Source: Methylobacterium segetis | Lineage (GTDB): Bacteria > Pseudomonadota > Alphaproteobacteria > Rhizobiales > Beijerinckiaceae | Assembly (NCBI RefSeq): GCF_004348265.1 | Contig: NZ_SMNT01000013.1 | Span: forward strand, 1 to 63,060 | Length of the DNA stretch: 63,060 bases | Direction of reading: 5' to 3' | Program-made: the position numbers and the translations under genes | Shown here: positions 24,849 through 34,128 of the stretch, piece after piece | Layout of the letters: each line of letters begins with the position of its first letter | How positions within the stretch are numbered: the stretch's first letter is position 1 | Notes under the pieces: generated by a model | Databases searched by the model: none | Told to the model about the DNA's origin: nothing | The model's input: only the letters and a program-made list of their open reading frames with translations

Positions 24849-25330
24849 CACGTCCTTTCCCTCAACCGGAAACCGTCACCGCGCCGATGCCATGGCATAG
24901 AGACCGCCAGGACGAGACTGTCGCACAATGCGCCGGTCAAGGCGGCAGGCCTCCACCCTCGACCGAACACCCTCCCCGAATACCCGCTGCATTGCACACA
25001 GTCGAGCCGGCCAAGGCTCTCGAGTGAAGTCACCCGCCTGAGGCGGCGACCATGAATGGCAATGGGAATCGTGTTCGCGAGCGCGATCGGGCGCGTCGCA
25101 CCACACGTCGGTAACAGATAAAGACCTCCCGCAGCTTACGCAAATGAAGTCCTCCATATCAGCCTTTCGTACGGAATCGAACATTGGTAATGAACAATAA
25201 AAATGCAATTTGCCAAAGGATTGTTCGTTATTGGTCATCTTTAGTACTTGAATGGTGCATTGCGACATGGAACGATGCCGAAAGTTAAGTGAGTGTTAAC
25301 CAATAGGGTTCCTAGACTTGGGAGCGCTGC
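24849..25330. other. Divergent promoter region of the polysaccharide locus
   Basis: 482 bp between the mannose enzyme and the sugar transferase genes. Its right part (25140-25310) is distinctly AT-rich. A minus-strand open frame at 24876-25268 has no recognisable protein features. The notable signal is the inverted repeat at 25188-25230. Confidence 0.55.
25188..25230. promoter_or_regulatory. Inverted repeat in polysaccharide promoter region
   Basis: TAATGAACAAT (25188-25198) and ATTGTTCGTTA (25220-25230) are 11-bp arms with one mismatch, separated by 21 bp. Centre-to-centre spacing of 32 bp is about three helical turns. Probable operator for one or both divergent transcripts; the regulator is unknown. 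Confidence 0.45.
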
Positions 25331-26026
25331 ATGCTGGTGCCATCCAGAGTTGCGTCCGATGCCGAGTTGGGCCGCAGCGACGTATCGCAGCACATGCCCG
25401 ATTCCGTCCGCTGCTGCGACAGTCGCTCGAAGAGGACGTTCGATATCATTGTTGCCGTGGCGGCATTGATTGTCTTGCTGCCACTGTTTTGCTTGATCGC
25501 CATCCTGATCCGTTTCAGTGACGGGGGCTCCCCTTTTTACCGCCACCCGCGCTTGGGGCGCTCGAACACGCGCTTCGATTGCTTGAAGTTCCGAACCATG
25601 CATGTCGACAGTCAGGCGATACTGACGCGCTACCTGAGCGATAACCCGGCAGCCATGGATGAGTGGCGGCGGTCCCACAAGCTCAAGGACGACCCGCGTG
25701 TGACGTCCATCGGCTATCTTCTCCGGAAGACGAGCCTCGACGAACTCCCGCAGTTGATCAACGTCATCTTGGGGGAGATGAGCATCGTGGGACCACGTCC
25801 GATCGTCTCCAGCGAGATCGAGAAATATGGTCACGATGCAACGATCTACTTTTCCGTGCGACCGGGACTCACCGGTGCTTGGCAAGTGAGCGGACGCTCG
25901 GACACGACCTACGCCGAACGCGTCCGTCTGGATCGGGCCTATGTCGAAACATGGTCGCTCGCCAAGGACATGATCATCGTCGCGCGCACGATCCCAGCCG
26001 TGTTCTTCGCCAGAGGGTCATACTGA
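25331..26026 (+). CDS. Undecaprenyl-phosphate sugar-1-phosphate transferase (ExoY/WcaJ type)
   Basis: 231 residues. One N-terminal hydrophobic segment ([20 protein letters not shown]) is followed by the bacterial sugar transferase domain: [10 protein letters not shown], the basic/acidic [30 protein letters not shown] and the end [16 protein letters not shown]. It starts repeat-unit assembly by moving a hexose-1-phosphate onto the lipid carrier at the inner membrane; the short single-helix form matches ExoY, which uses UDP-galactose in Sinorhizobium. Sugar specificity here is not shown. GGAG lies 6 nt upstream of ATG 25331. First gene of the polysaccharide operon. Confidence 0.92.
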   Translation: MLVPSRVASDAELGRSDVSQHMPDSVRCCDSRSKRTFDIIVAVAALIVLLPLFCLIAILIRFSDGGSPFYRHPRLGRSNTRFDCLKFRTMHVDSQAILTRYLSDNPAAMDEWRRSHKLKDDPRVTSIGYLLRKTSLDELPQLINVILGEMSIVGPRPIVSSEIEKYGHDATIYFSVRPGLTGAWQVSGRSDTTYAERVRLDRAYVETWSLAKDMIIVARTIPAVFFARGSY

Positions 26027-26238
26027 CGGAACCGCAGAATGCGATCCGAGTTGCCGGCGGCCGATCGAATATACCGAAGTCTTCGCGTTTCTACCGAGAG
26101 GTCGGATCATGGGCGCGTCTCCCAAGCGCGGGGAGGTTTGCCGGGTTGCGCCGCAAGCGCGACAGCTGATCCGAAACGAGGAACGATCACGCATGGCTAC
26201 CGCGGCCAAGATGTGGTGGCGACCGAATGGGATCTCAG

Positions 26239-27645
26239 ATGACTGCCGCTGACATCTTTCGGAGTGTATGGAGACACAAGCTTCTGTTCATCGTCGTCTT
26301 CTACGCCGTCGTCGTTGCGGGCGTCGCGGTCCAGAAGTTCGCGACGCGGATCTATGAAGCAGACCTCCTCATCTTCGTCGATCAGAGTCGATCCCTGAAG
26401 CAGCAGGCAGGCGATAGCTTCAGTGCGGGTACGCAGCAGGAGCGTTATCTGAAGTCGCAGGCCAAGATCGCGCAGAGCGACATCGTGCTCGTGAATGCAC
26501 TCAAGCGCATGAAGACGCGTGAGACCGGGGATCCCAACCCTGCCATCCCGACGGGCGGCGAGGTGGTGGAGGCATCCAGCCTGTTCGACCAGATCACGAG
26601 CCTCTTCCAGCGCGCACCCCGCATCCATGCGAGCGACGAGAATCCTCTGGCGGTTCAGGCAAACCTGCGCGTTGATGCGGAAGCCAACACCGACTTGCTC
26701 AGGATATCCTATCGCAATCGCGACCCGGTTCGAGCGGCCGACATGGCCAATCAGATCGCGGGCAGCTTCATCGACCTTCACACAAAGCTCTCGAGCAATC
26801 CTCTCGCCTCCCAGTTTTTCCGTGAACAGGAGGACGAGTATCGCAAAAAGCTTGGCGCTGCGAATAAAAGCCTTGAAGAATTTTCCATCAACAACGGCGC
26901 CTATTCGATTGAAGCGCAGCGCAAGTTGTATCTGACGAGGCGTGACAAGATCATTACCGAGCTGTCCAACACGCGAAATATGATTGGAAAAAATACCGGC
27001 GAGCTTCAATCGCTTCGCACGCAGCTTGCGAGCCTGAAAGCCAAAATTACGCTTCCGACTGAGATTTTCGGCGATAACAACTTTAGCGGTCCTGCGGCCG
27101 CACCATCGGCCAGTTTCGGAGCCGATCCTCCTCTCCTCCATGTCAGGCTATATCAGGAGAGTGCAGTTCGGATCATCAATATCAATGCCGAACTCGCCGG
27201 TCTCAGACTCAAGGAGTCGAATCAGAAGCGCGACCTGGATCAGGTGAACCTCGAACTCCAGCAACTCGCCGGCAAGGCCGCCGAATTCGCTCGCTTGGAG
27301 CGAGAGGTCGAGCAGGATGAGGCGAACATCCTGCTCTATACGCGCAAGGGTGCTGAGGCGCAGATCGAGAACGCGTGGCGCTCGAACGAACGACTCTCGA
27401 CGATGCAGATCGTGCACAGCGCCTCGCCGCCGATTCGCCCGATCTTCCCGCGTGCCAGCATCGTCATGCCCCTCGCGGTTCTGGTCGGTCTGATGCTCGG
27501 ATGCGCGTGCGCGATCCTGGCGGACCTGCTCCGGACTGGCGATCGCGCATCGGTGAAGGGTTTTGCGCCTCGGGAGGCGGTCCGGCGAGATGCCGGCTTC
27601 GGAGCCCGTTTCAGCCTTCCGGTCGAGGAGGTTGTCGGGCGGTAG
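26239..27645 (+). CDS. Wzz/GumC-type polysaccharide chain-length protein
   Basis: 468 residues. An N-terminal Wzz domain with a transmembrane segment (LLFIVVFYAVVVAGVAV), a long coiled coil in the periplasm, and a second membrane segment near the C-terminus (RASIVMPLAVLVGLMLGCAC), preceded by the Pro-rich SASPPIRPIFPR typical of polysaccharide co-polymerases. No Walker motifs follow, so this is the chain-length part without a fused tyrosine kinase. It should set the length of the polymer made by the Wzy-like protein. ATG 26239 is preferred over 26227. Confidence 0.88.
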   Translation: MTAADIFRSVWRHKLLFIVVFYAVVVAGVAVQKFATRIYEADLLIFVDQSRSLKQQAGDSFSAGTQQERYLKSQAKIAQSDIVLVNALKRMKTRETGDPNPAIPTGGEVVEASSLFDQITSLFQRAPRIHASDENPLAVQANLRVDAEANTDLLRISYRNRDPVRAADMANQIAGSFIDLHTKLSSNPLASQFFREQEDEYRKKLGAANKSLEEFSINNGAYSIEAQRKLYLTRRDKIITELSNTRNMIGKNTGELQSLRTQLASLKAKITLPTEIFGDNNFSGPAAAPSASFGADPPLLHVRLYQESAVRIININAELAGLRLKESNQKRDLDQVNLELQQLAGKAAEFARLEREVEQDEANILLYTRKGAEAQIENAWRSNERLSTMQIVHSASPPIRPIFPRASIVMPLAVLVGLMLGCACAILADLLRTGDRASVKGFAPREAVRRDAGFGARFSLPVEEVVGR

Positions 27646-27757
27646 CGGAAAGATGGACGGCGATCCTGCCGACTAGGTCTCAAGCCCTTCGAGCCCGCCG
27701 GAAACAGCATGTATCACGCTGAATAACGGCTCCCTGCAATTTCCGAGGTGTCGCACG

Positions 27758-28810
27758 ATGGAAGAGTTGCTTTGCAGGCTACCGCCGACCTCAGTCGTCA
27801 TCCCGACATTGAACGAGGCGGAGCACATTCGCGAAACGATCGAGCGGATTGCTCAGAATGCGCCCGAGAATATACTTGAGATTCTGATCGTGGACGGCGG
27901 CAGCACCGACGGAACGCGTGCCATTGTCTTCGAGATGATGAAGGCGGACTGCCGGATCCGTCTCCTCGACAATCCTCGGCGCATCCAGTCGGCGGGCATC
28001 AACACCGCTGTTCGGGCGGCGAACCCCAATTCCGAGATCATCGTGCGGGTCGATGCGCATGCGCGGTACCGGCCGTCCTTCGTGGTGGATGTCGTGCGGG
28101 AGATGGTGCGGACGGGCGCCGACAGCGTCGTCGTGCGGCTGACCACGGCAGGGCATACCTGCTTCCAGAAGGCGATTGCTTCCGTCTCGAACGGCGTCAT
28201 CGGGACGGGCGGCGCCCGTCATCGCATGGATGGCGGCTCCGGTTACGTCGATCACGGGCACCACGCCGGATTTCGCCGCACGGTCTTCGTGGCCCTTGGC
28301 GGATACGACGAGCGCTTTGCTGCCAACGAGGACGCCGAGTTCGATTTTCGTCTGAGATCCGCTGCCGGAAAGATCTGGCTGGCATCCGATTTGGAAGTGA
28401 CCTACTTCCCGAGGCGGAGTGCCGTCTCTCTGGCGCGGCAATACTTTCGCTACGGCTGGGGCCGTGGCCAGAACTTCCTGAAGCATCGGGCCGGACTGAA
28501 ACTGCGCCAAATCATCCCGGTTGGTCTGGTCGCGTATGTGGGGCTGCTGCCCCTTGCGACGCTCCTCGCGCCTCCCGCGGTCGCGGCCCTCCTGCTTGTG
28601 CCGCTCGGTCTGTACCTTGCGCTCGTGACGTCGGCGGCGGCGATCGCTTTCCGTCGGGAGAGATCCCGTTGCAGCATCGGCGCAACGGTCGCTCTTCCGG
28701 TCATGCATCTCACGTGGGGTGCTGGATTCCTGGCAAGGATTTTTCTGGCGCCGCTTGAGGGGAGTGTCTCGGGAAACCCTGTTTCGGGGGCGGAGAGGAG
28801 AGTGCGATGA
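27758..28810 (+). CDS. Glycosyltransferase family 2 (ExoA-like)
   Basis: 350 residues. GT-A fold with SVVIPTLNEAEHIRETIERI, ILIVDGGSTDGTR and VRVDAHARY in place of D-x-D, then GFRRTVFVALGGYDERFAANEDAEF. The C-terminal part has two or three hydrophobic segments. The arrangement, including D-A-H after the nucleotide-binding region, matches the succinoglycan ExoA family, a membrane-associated beta-glucosyltransferase type. It transfers one sugar to the lipid-linked repeat unit. GAGG precedes ATG 27758. Its stop overlaps the start of the next gene by 4 bp. Confidence 0.9.
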   Translation: MEELLCRLPPTSVVIPTLNEAEHIRETIERIAQNAPENILEILIVDGGSTDGTRAIVFEMMKADCRIRLLDNPRRIQSAGINTAVRAANPNSEIIVRVDAHARYRPSFVVDVVREMVRTGADSVVVRLTTAGHTCFQKAIASVSNGVIGTGGARHRMDGGSGYVDHGHHAGFRRTVFVALGGYDERFAANEDAEFDFRLRSAAGKIWLASDLEVTYFPRRSAVSLARQYFRYGWGRGQNFLKHRAGLKLRQIIPVGLVAYVGLLPLATLLAPPAVAALLLVPLGLYLALVTSAAAIAFRRERSRCSIGATVALPVMHLTWGAGFLARIFLAPLEGSVSGNPVSGAERRVR

Positions 28811-29733
28811 TCACTCTCGTCGTACCGACCCGGAACCGAGCTCACACTCTGCGGCGTGTGGCCCCCTCCTACTTCGAGCAGGATCTCGTCACCGAAATCA
28901 TCTTCGTGAACGACGCAGGCGACGACGAGACGACCGAGGTCGTGCACGGGATATCCGCGCTTTCCCCACACATTGCTCTGGTCGTCATTGAGAATGCCGA
29001 GCGGCAAGGCGCTTCAAGATCCCGCAACATCGGTGTCGACCGGGCTTCCAACGATTATATCCTGTTCGTCGACGACGATGAGTACCTCGAGGCCGGTTAT
29101 GCCCGCGTGTGCCTCGCGAAGCTTCGCGCCGATCCGAGTCTCGGAGCCGTCTCCGGCCGCCGCGTCTACATGATGGACGGTGAGACGCCCGGTGAAGCCC
29201 TGGCTCGGTTCGGAACCGGACTGCGCGGAGGTCCGACGTTCCGGCCGATCCTGTGTGAATATGTCAACGGCGCACGATTCACGGGCGATATCCATCAACC
29301 GATCACCAATGCCGTCATCCTGACGAGGCGGGATCTGTTGCTCAAGCATCCCTTCGACGGATTTTACGCGCGCGGGAACGGCTATCGCGAGGAGACGGAC
29401 TTTCAGATGCAGATCTTCACCCTGGGGTATCGGATCGGGGTGACGAACGACGTGCATAGCATGCATCTGCCCGCCAGTCAGACGAGGCACGGCGGGCAGC
29501 GCGTCAGGAAATGGGACAGGATTTATTGGTCGATTTACTACACAAAGTACTTCTACGATAAGTTCTTCACCGCCTATGCGCGGCAGATCAACCTGCGCTG
29601 CCCGAAGAACGTTTCGCTGGCTCTGTTCTCGTGCTTCGTTGTGTATCGGGAACTCCTCCGTCCATCCCTCCATGCGTGGGCCATGACCGTTCTCGCACGG
29701 CAGCGCGTGATCAGCCGACCGAGGCAGATATGA
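28807..29733 (+). CDS. Glycosyltransferase family 2
   Basis: 308 residues. It opens MITLVVPTRNRAHTLRRV and has IIFVNDAGDDETTEV, RNIGVDRASNDYILFVDDDE (the D-x-D metal/nucleotide site) and YREETDFQMQIFTLGY with an acidic catalytic-base candidate. Soluble with possible peripheral membrane contact at the C-terminus. Translationally coupled to the preceding ExoA-like gene by a 4-bp ATGA overlap. Adds a sugar to the repeat unit; the sugar is unknown. Confidence 0.88.
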   Translation: MITLVVPTRNRAHTLRRVAPSYFEQDLVTEIIFVNDAGDDETTEVVHGISALSPHIALVVIENAERQGASRSRNIGVDRASNDYILFVDDDEYLEAGYARVCLAKLRADPSLGAVSGRRVYMMDGETPGEALARFGTGLRGGPTFRPILCEYVNGARFTGDIHQPITNAVILTRRDLLLKHPFDGFYARGNGYREETDFQMQIFTLGYRIGVTNDVHSMHLPASQTRHGGQRVRKWDRIYWSIYYTKYFYDKFFTAYARQINLRCPKNVSLALFSCFVVYRELLRPSLHAWAMTVLARQRVISRPRQI

Positions 29734-29832
29734 GGGATGCAGGAACCGCCTCCGCGACCGGTCCCGATTGGCCGATAGCCGTGCCGCTTCGCGAACTTCG
29801 GCGCACTCCTGCGGTGTCGGGGGCCTGATCCG

Positions 29833-31110
29833 ATGACCGGCGAGGCTCTTCCGCGCCTGGCAGGCCCGGCGCTCAACGCCGGAAACCGGAACTCCGGCTA
29901 TCGCCTGTGTCTCGCCATCATCCTGGCGATCACCTTGCTTCAGAAGATCGCCCTTCCGGGAACGGCGAACGCCCTCTCGGTCACGACCGCGCTCGTGCCA
30001 AGTCTTGTCCTGCTCTGCTGGCTGTGCGGCCGGCTCCGACTCGACAGCCAAGCATTCGTTCTCTTCGCAATCTTCGTCCTGGCCGCTGCGGCATCATTCG
30101 TTCTGAACGCGGGTGCCGAGAAGGTCTCCCCGGCCTCACTCGCGCTCGTTTGCGCCGTTCAAAGCATTCTGATCTTCAGGCCTGTGACGCAGGGCGGTTG
30201 CCGAAGTGGGTTATCCCTGTTCCGCGACGTGATGGCCCTCTTCAGCGTCGTAGGCATAGCACAATTCGTTCTCCAAAGGATCGTCGGAACGAAGCTCGCA
30301 TTCTGTGTCGATTTCTATTTTCCGGCGGGAATGTTGTTGGATAAATACAACAACATCGTTCCGATATATTATGGATCGGAGATCCTCAGAAGCAACGGGG
30401 TGTTCTTTGCGGAGCCGGCGTTCTTCAGCCAATTCGTCGGGCTTGCTACCATCTGCGAGCTGCTGACGTTGCGGCGTCCGGTCCGGCTTGGCATCTATGC
30501 GGCGGCGCTCCTCTGCAGCTATTCCGGCACCGGATTGATCACGCTCGCCTTGTTCGGCTGCGTCTGGACGGTCGCTCGAGGTCAGTTCGTCTACGTCCTC
30601 GGCGCGCTCGGAGCGATCGGCGTCGTCCTGCTCTTCGGCACTGCCCTGGAGATCGACGCGCTGACGAGCCGGATGGGCGAGTTCACGACACCGAACTCGA
30701 GCGGACATGCTCGCTTCGTGTCGGCGTTCACGCTGCTCGACCGGGTGACCTTCTCCGATCTCGCCGCCACTCTGATCGGCAAGGGACCTGGGACGATCAC
30801 CACATACTATGAACGCATGCCGTTCCTGATGTTCGATCCCACCTGGGCTAAGCTGCTGTTCGAGTACGGGCTGGTAGGGTTCATCAGCTATTTCGGCTTT
30901 CTATACGTCACCCTCAAACAGGCGAACCGCTCGTTCCTTCTGCCATTGCTGGTCACGTATCTTTTTCTGGGCGGGTATTTGACAGACGTGGCGGTCATCA
31001 GCCTGATCTTGGTTCTGGGGATCTACAATCAAGACAATCGATCCATTCGCTTTCCCGGTTTGGAGATGCCGATCCTATCGGTCGAAAGCAGGCGCCCAAA
31101 GCCTGCCTGA
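29833..31110 (+). CDS. Wzy/ExoQ-like O-antigen polymerase membrane protein
   Basis: 425 residues, about ten hydrophobic segments. A large periplasmic loop around 150-200 contains Tyr/Asn-rich sequence (DKYNNIVPIYYGSEILRSNG) and a further loop has SSGHARFVSAFTLLD and GKGPGTITTYYERMPF. Topology and the Arg/Gly motifs in periplasmic loops are those of Wzy-type polymerases (O-antigen ligase/polymerase superfamily), which link lipid-carried repeat units. Sequence conservation in this family is low, so the call rests on topology plus position between glycosyltransferase and flippase genes. Confidence 0.8.
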   Translation: MTGEALPRLAGPALNAGNRNSGYRLCLAIILAITLLQKIALPGTANALSVTTALVPSLVLLCWLCGRLRLDSQAFVLFAIFVLAAAASFVLNAGAEKVSPASLALVCAVQSILIFRPVTQGGCRSGLSLFRDVMALFSVVGIAQFVLQRIVGTKLAFCVDFYFPAGMLLDKYNNIVPIYYGSEILRSNGVFFAEPAFFSQFVGLATICELLTLRRPVRLGIYAAALLCSYSGTGLITLALFGCVWTVARGQFVYVLGALGAIGVVLLFGTALEIDALTSRMGEFTTPNSSGHARFVSAFTLLDRVTFSDLAATLIGKGPGTITTYYERMPFLMFDPTWAKLLFEYGLVGFISYFGFLYVTLKQANRSFLLPLLVTYLFLGGYLTDVAVISLILVLGIYNQDNRSIRFPGLEMPILSVESRRPKPA

Positions 31111-31205
31111 TCACGCCTGCGAGCAGGCTCGGGACGTTCGCGAGAATGCCCCGATCGGACCTGCCATCCGAAACACCGCGCCGCGCCGGCAGAGGTTTGT
31201 CGATC

Positions 31206-32681
31206 ATGTCCCTGCGCCTGAAGGCAGCACGATCGCTGGTCTGGACCGCCTTGGAAAGCGGAGGTCTCTCCGTCCTTTCCTTCGTCACGCTCGTCGTGGT
31301 GGCGCGGCTTGTCACGCCAGCCGAACTCGGTGTCTTCACGGTCGCGCTCGGAGTCATACAGATCCTGACGCTGCCCGTGGAGATGCTCTTTCACGACGCG
31401 CTCGTTCAGCGGCCCGATACGGGGGACGAACATTACGATTCCGCTTTCACCGCCTCACTGATCCTCTCGCTGTTGCTCAGCGGCGGCTGCGTTCTGTCCT
31501 CGGACGCAATCTCGCGGCTGTTCAGCGAACCGGATGCTGGCCGCGTTCTCTCCGTGATGAGCCTGAGTCTCATTGCGTCGGCCCTCGGCGGAACTCTGAT
31601 GGCGCGCCAGCGCCGCGAATTCGCGTTCCGCGTCCTCGCCCTACGCTCCCTGGTCGGACGTCTTATCGGCGCCGGTATCGGGATCATCGCGGCGCTCCGT
31701 GGGGGAGGGATCTGGAGCCTCGTCGCCCAGCAAATCGCGATGGGGGCCTTCGCGAGCGGGTTGCTCTGGTACTTCGCACCCCATCGGCCGCGCCTGCGCA
31801 TCGTGCCCCGGCGTCTGGCCGAGATGATGCGGTTCGGAAGCGCGAGCCTGACCAACACTGCGCTCCAGATGACGGAAGTCCGCATCTTCATGCTGATGGT
31901 GGCGGCCGGGCTCGGTCCGACGGCCGCCGGCTACATCAACCTGGCCTTCCGCATCGTCGACATGCCCCGCGATGTACTGGCGGGCGCCGCCAGCCAGCTG
32001 GCGCTACCCTTGTTCCGAGGCATCGCTCAGGATCGCGACGCATTGAACGGCGCCTATGCAGAAGCCGTAAGCTTCACATGCATGCTGAGTTTTCCGATCT
32101 TTCTCGGGCTCGCTGCTTGCTCACCGGAGGTGGTCGAACTCGTCTTCGGCGTCCAATGGGTGCCAGCCGTTCCCTACGTGACGGTGTTCGCCCTCCTGAC
32201 AATTTTCTACTTCCCGAAACTCTATGGCAGCGAACTCATCAGCGCACTCGGATCGCCGCAGAAATTCACGCCTGTCTTGATCGTGTCCGTAGCGACGATC
32301 GTGATCGGAATGTTGAGCATTGGAACCTGGGCGCTGTGGCTCGCCGTGGCGGTCTGGGTCCTTCGTCTCGCGACGAGCGTACCGGTGCAAATCGCCTTGA
32401 TACGCAGATGCACGGGCCTGCCCGTTCGGGAGCAGCTTCGTGGGATCGGCGCACCGCTTACCGCAGCCCTTCTCATGATGGCTCTGGTTCGCGGCCTCGG
32501 GTGGGGGCCATTTGCCGATTGGACGATTGCGCATCGGCTCGCCGCCATGGTTCTGTGCGGCGCCCTGCTGTACACGGCCGCGCTGTTCGCGCTGGATCAC
32601 CGAGCGTTGCGACGCCTCATCGCGTTCGCCCATCTCGGCCGCGGGAGGATCGCACCGGCACCTTCCCAAGGCGTCGCATGA
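31206..32681 (+). CDS. Wzx-like polysaccharide flippase
   Basis: 491 residues with about twelve to fourteen hydrophobic segments. It begins MSLRLKAARSLVWTALESGG, followed by LVVVARLVTPAELGVFTVAL, the classical start of polysaccharide biosynthesis/Wzx and ExoT-type exporters (MVF/MATE-related). It should flip lipid-linked repeat units across the inner membrane before polymerisation. ATG 31206 has AGAGG upstream; an ATG at 31146 would add a polar tail. It completes a Wzx/Wzy/Wzz set with neighbouring genes. Confidence 0.9.
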   Translation: MSLRLKAARSLVWTALESGGLSVLSFVTLVVVARLVTPAELGVFTVALGVIQILTLPVEMLFHDALVQRPDTGDEHYDSAFTASLILSLLLSGGCVLSSDAISRLFSEPDAGRVLSVMSLSLIASALGGTLMARQRREFAFRVLALRSLVGRLIGAGIGIIAALRGGGIWSLVAQQIAMGAFASGLLWYFAPHRPRLRIVPRRLAEMMRFGSASLTNTALQMTEVRIFMLMVAAGLGPTAAGYINLAFRIVDMPRDVLAGAASQLALPLFRGIAQDRDALNGAYAEAVSFTCMLSFPIFLGLAACSPEVVELVFGVQWVPAVPYVTVFALLTIFYFPKLYGSELISALGSPQKFTPVLIVSVATIVIGMLSIGTWALWLAVAVWVLRLATSVPVQIALIRRCTGLPVREQLRGIGAPLTAALLMMALVRGLGWGPFADWTIAHRLAAMVLCGALLYTAALFALDHRALRRLIAFAHLGRGRIAPAPSQGVA

Positions 32682-32877
32682 CCCGGAGAGTGCAAGGGCG
32701 TGGCCCCACAGGGGCCGGACGGAACGCGGCCCGAAAGTCCGTCTCTGCCTCTGTCACTCCCTCGTCGGGTTTGGCGAAGGAACGAGGTTTCGGTGACGTG
32801 ACGATGAAGGGGACTTCCAATCACCTGTTGGGCATCGCTGAGGACGCGCCTGCCCGCGATTCGCTCAGGTCGAATTC

Positions 32878-34032
32878 ATGAAGATCGCCCTGCTCGATCC
32901 GTCGCTGTTCACCTGGCCCTACGACAAAGCCCTCGTCGAAGGATTGCAGCAGAACGGCCATGAGGTGGTCCTCTACACCAAGCATCTCGCTCCTGCCGAA
33001 CCGGGAGCAGGCCACGATTACGTGCGGGAGCTGTTCTATCCCGGTCTCCAATCGGCGGTCGCGAGACGGCTTCCGAGCACGCTGTTCCTCCTGGCAAAAG
33101 GTCTCGCCCACATAGCCGGTCTGATGTCCTTGTGGCTCAAGCTGCGCCGAGAGAAACCAAACGCCATCCATTTTCAATGGACTCCGTTGCCGGTCGTCGA
33201 TCGGTGGTTCGTGCCATTGTTTCGCACGATCGCTCCCGTCATCTTGACTGTGCATGACTCGTCTCCCTTCAACAACAACCCAAAATCACGTCTGCAAGCC
33301 TTCGGCTCGATAAGCATCATGAGGAGGTTCGATCACCTCATCGTCCATACGGACGCTGCCAGGCGTACGCTGATCAGGTATGGGTTGGCGGCTGACCGGA
33401 TCTCGCGGATTGATCACGGAGTGCTTGGTCAATGCGTGCCGACGGGCCTCGTTCCTCTGCAAGAAAAGAAGGCTGATGATGCTGTCGTCGTACTGCTCTT
33501 CGGGCAGATAAAGCCGTACAAGGGCGTGGACGTGCTGATCCGCGCGCTTCAATATCTGCCGGATGATGTGAGGTCCATCATACGCGTCCATATCGTGGGC
33601 AGACCACAGATGGACGTGGACCCTCTGATGGCCCTTGCTCGAACGAGCGGCGTCGAAGATCTCATTAAATGGGATCTCCGTTTCGTGGGTGAGGAAGAGA
33701 TACCGGCCATTTTGGCGGGATCCGACATCACCGCGATGCCCTATCGCGAGATCGATGCGTCAGGTGTCTTGATGATGGCGCTTTCGACGGGCCGGCCGAT
33801 CGTCGCATCCAATATCGGGTTGTTCGCAGAGATGCTCGTCGATGGGGAGCACGGATTTTTGGTCCCGCAGGAAGACGCTCCGGCGTTGGGCCATGCTTTG
33901 ACGAGGCTCGTTCGGTCTCCGGCAACGCGCACGGCGATGGCGAACAACCTGCGCGCCCTCTCAGCGTCGATACCGGATTGGCGTGACATCGCGGAGGCGA
34001 CATCCGATGTCTACCTCAGGATTAGGCCGTGA
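32878..34032 (+). CDS. Glycosyltransferase family 4
   Basis: 384 residues, GT-B fold. The C-terminal donor-binding domain shows VVLLFGQIKPYKGVDVLIRA, LRFVGEEEIPAILAGSDITA and the E-x7-E region around YREIDASGVLMMALSTGRPI, where the first Glu is typical. The N-terminal acceptor domain starts MKIALLDPSLFTWPYDKALVEG. It probably adds a sugar to the lipid-linked unit with retention. A 196-bp gap after the flippase gene (32682-32877) holds no supported gene. Confidence 0.88.
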   Translation: MKIALLDPSLFTWPYDKALVEGLQQNGHEVVLYTKHLAPAEPGAGHDYVRELFYPGLQSAVARRLPSTLFLLAKGLAHIAGLMSLWLKLRREKPNAIHFQWTPLPVVDRWFVPLFRTIAPVILTVHDSSPFNNNPKSRLQAFGSISIMRRFDHLIVHTDAARRTLIRYGLAADRISRIDHGVLGQCVPTGLVPLQEKKADDAVVVLLFGQIKPYKGVDVLIRALQYLPDDVRSIIRVHIVGRPQMDVDPLMALARTSGVEDLIKWDLRFVGEEEIPAILAGSDITAMPYREIDASGVLMMALSTGRPIVASNIGLFAEMLVDGEHGFLVPQEDAPALGHALTRLVRSPATRTAMANNLRALSASIPDWRDIAEATSDVYLRIRP

Positions 34033-34128
34033 TAAGGGTGCGAGAAGTCCAAGAGCTAGACTGTGACGGCATGGGTTCCCACTTACTCGCCCCGTGAAAG
34101 TATCGGTCTGCCCTAGAGAGGCTGGGTC

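Noticed and set aside
24876..25268. 130-codon minus-strand open frame in the polysaccharide promoter region
   Set aside because: No motif, no good ribosome site, and it runs through the AT-rich regulatory region and the inverted repeat.
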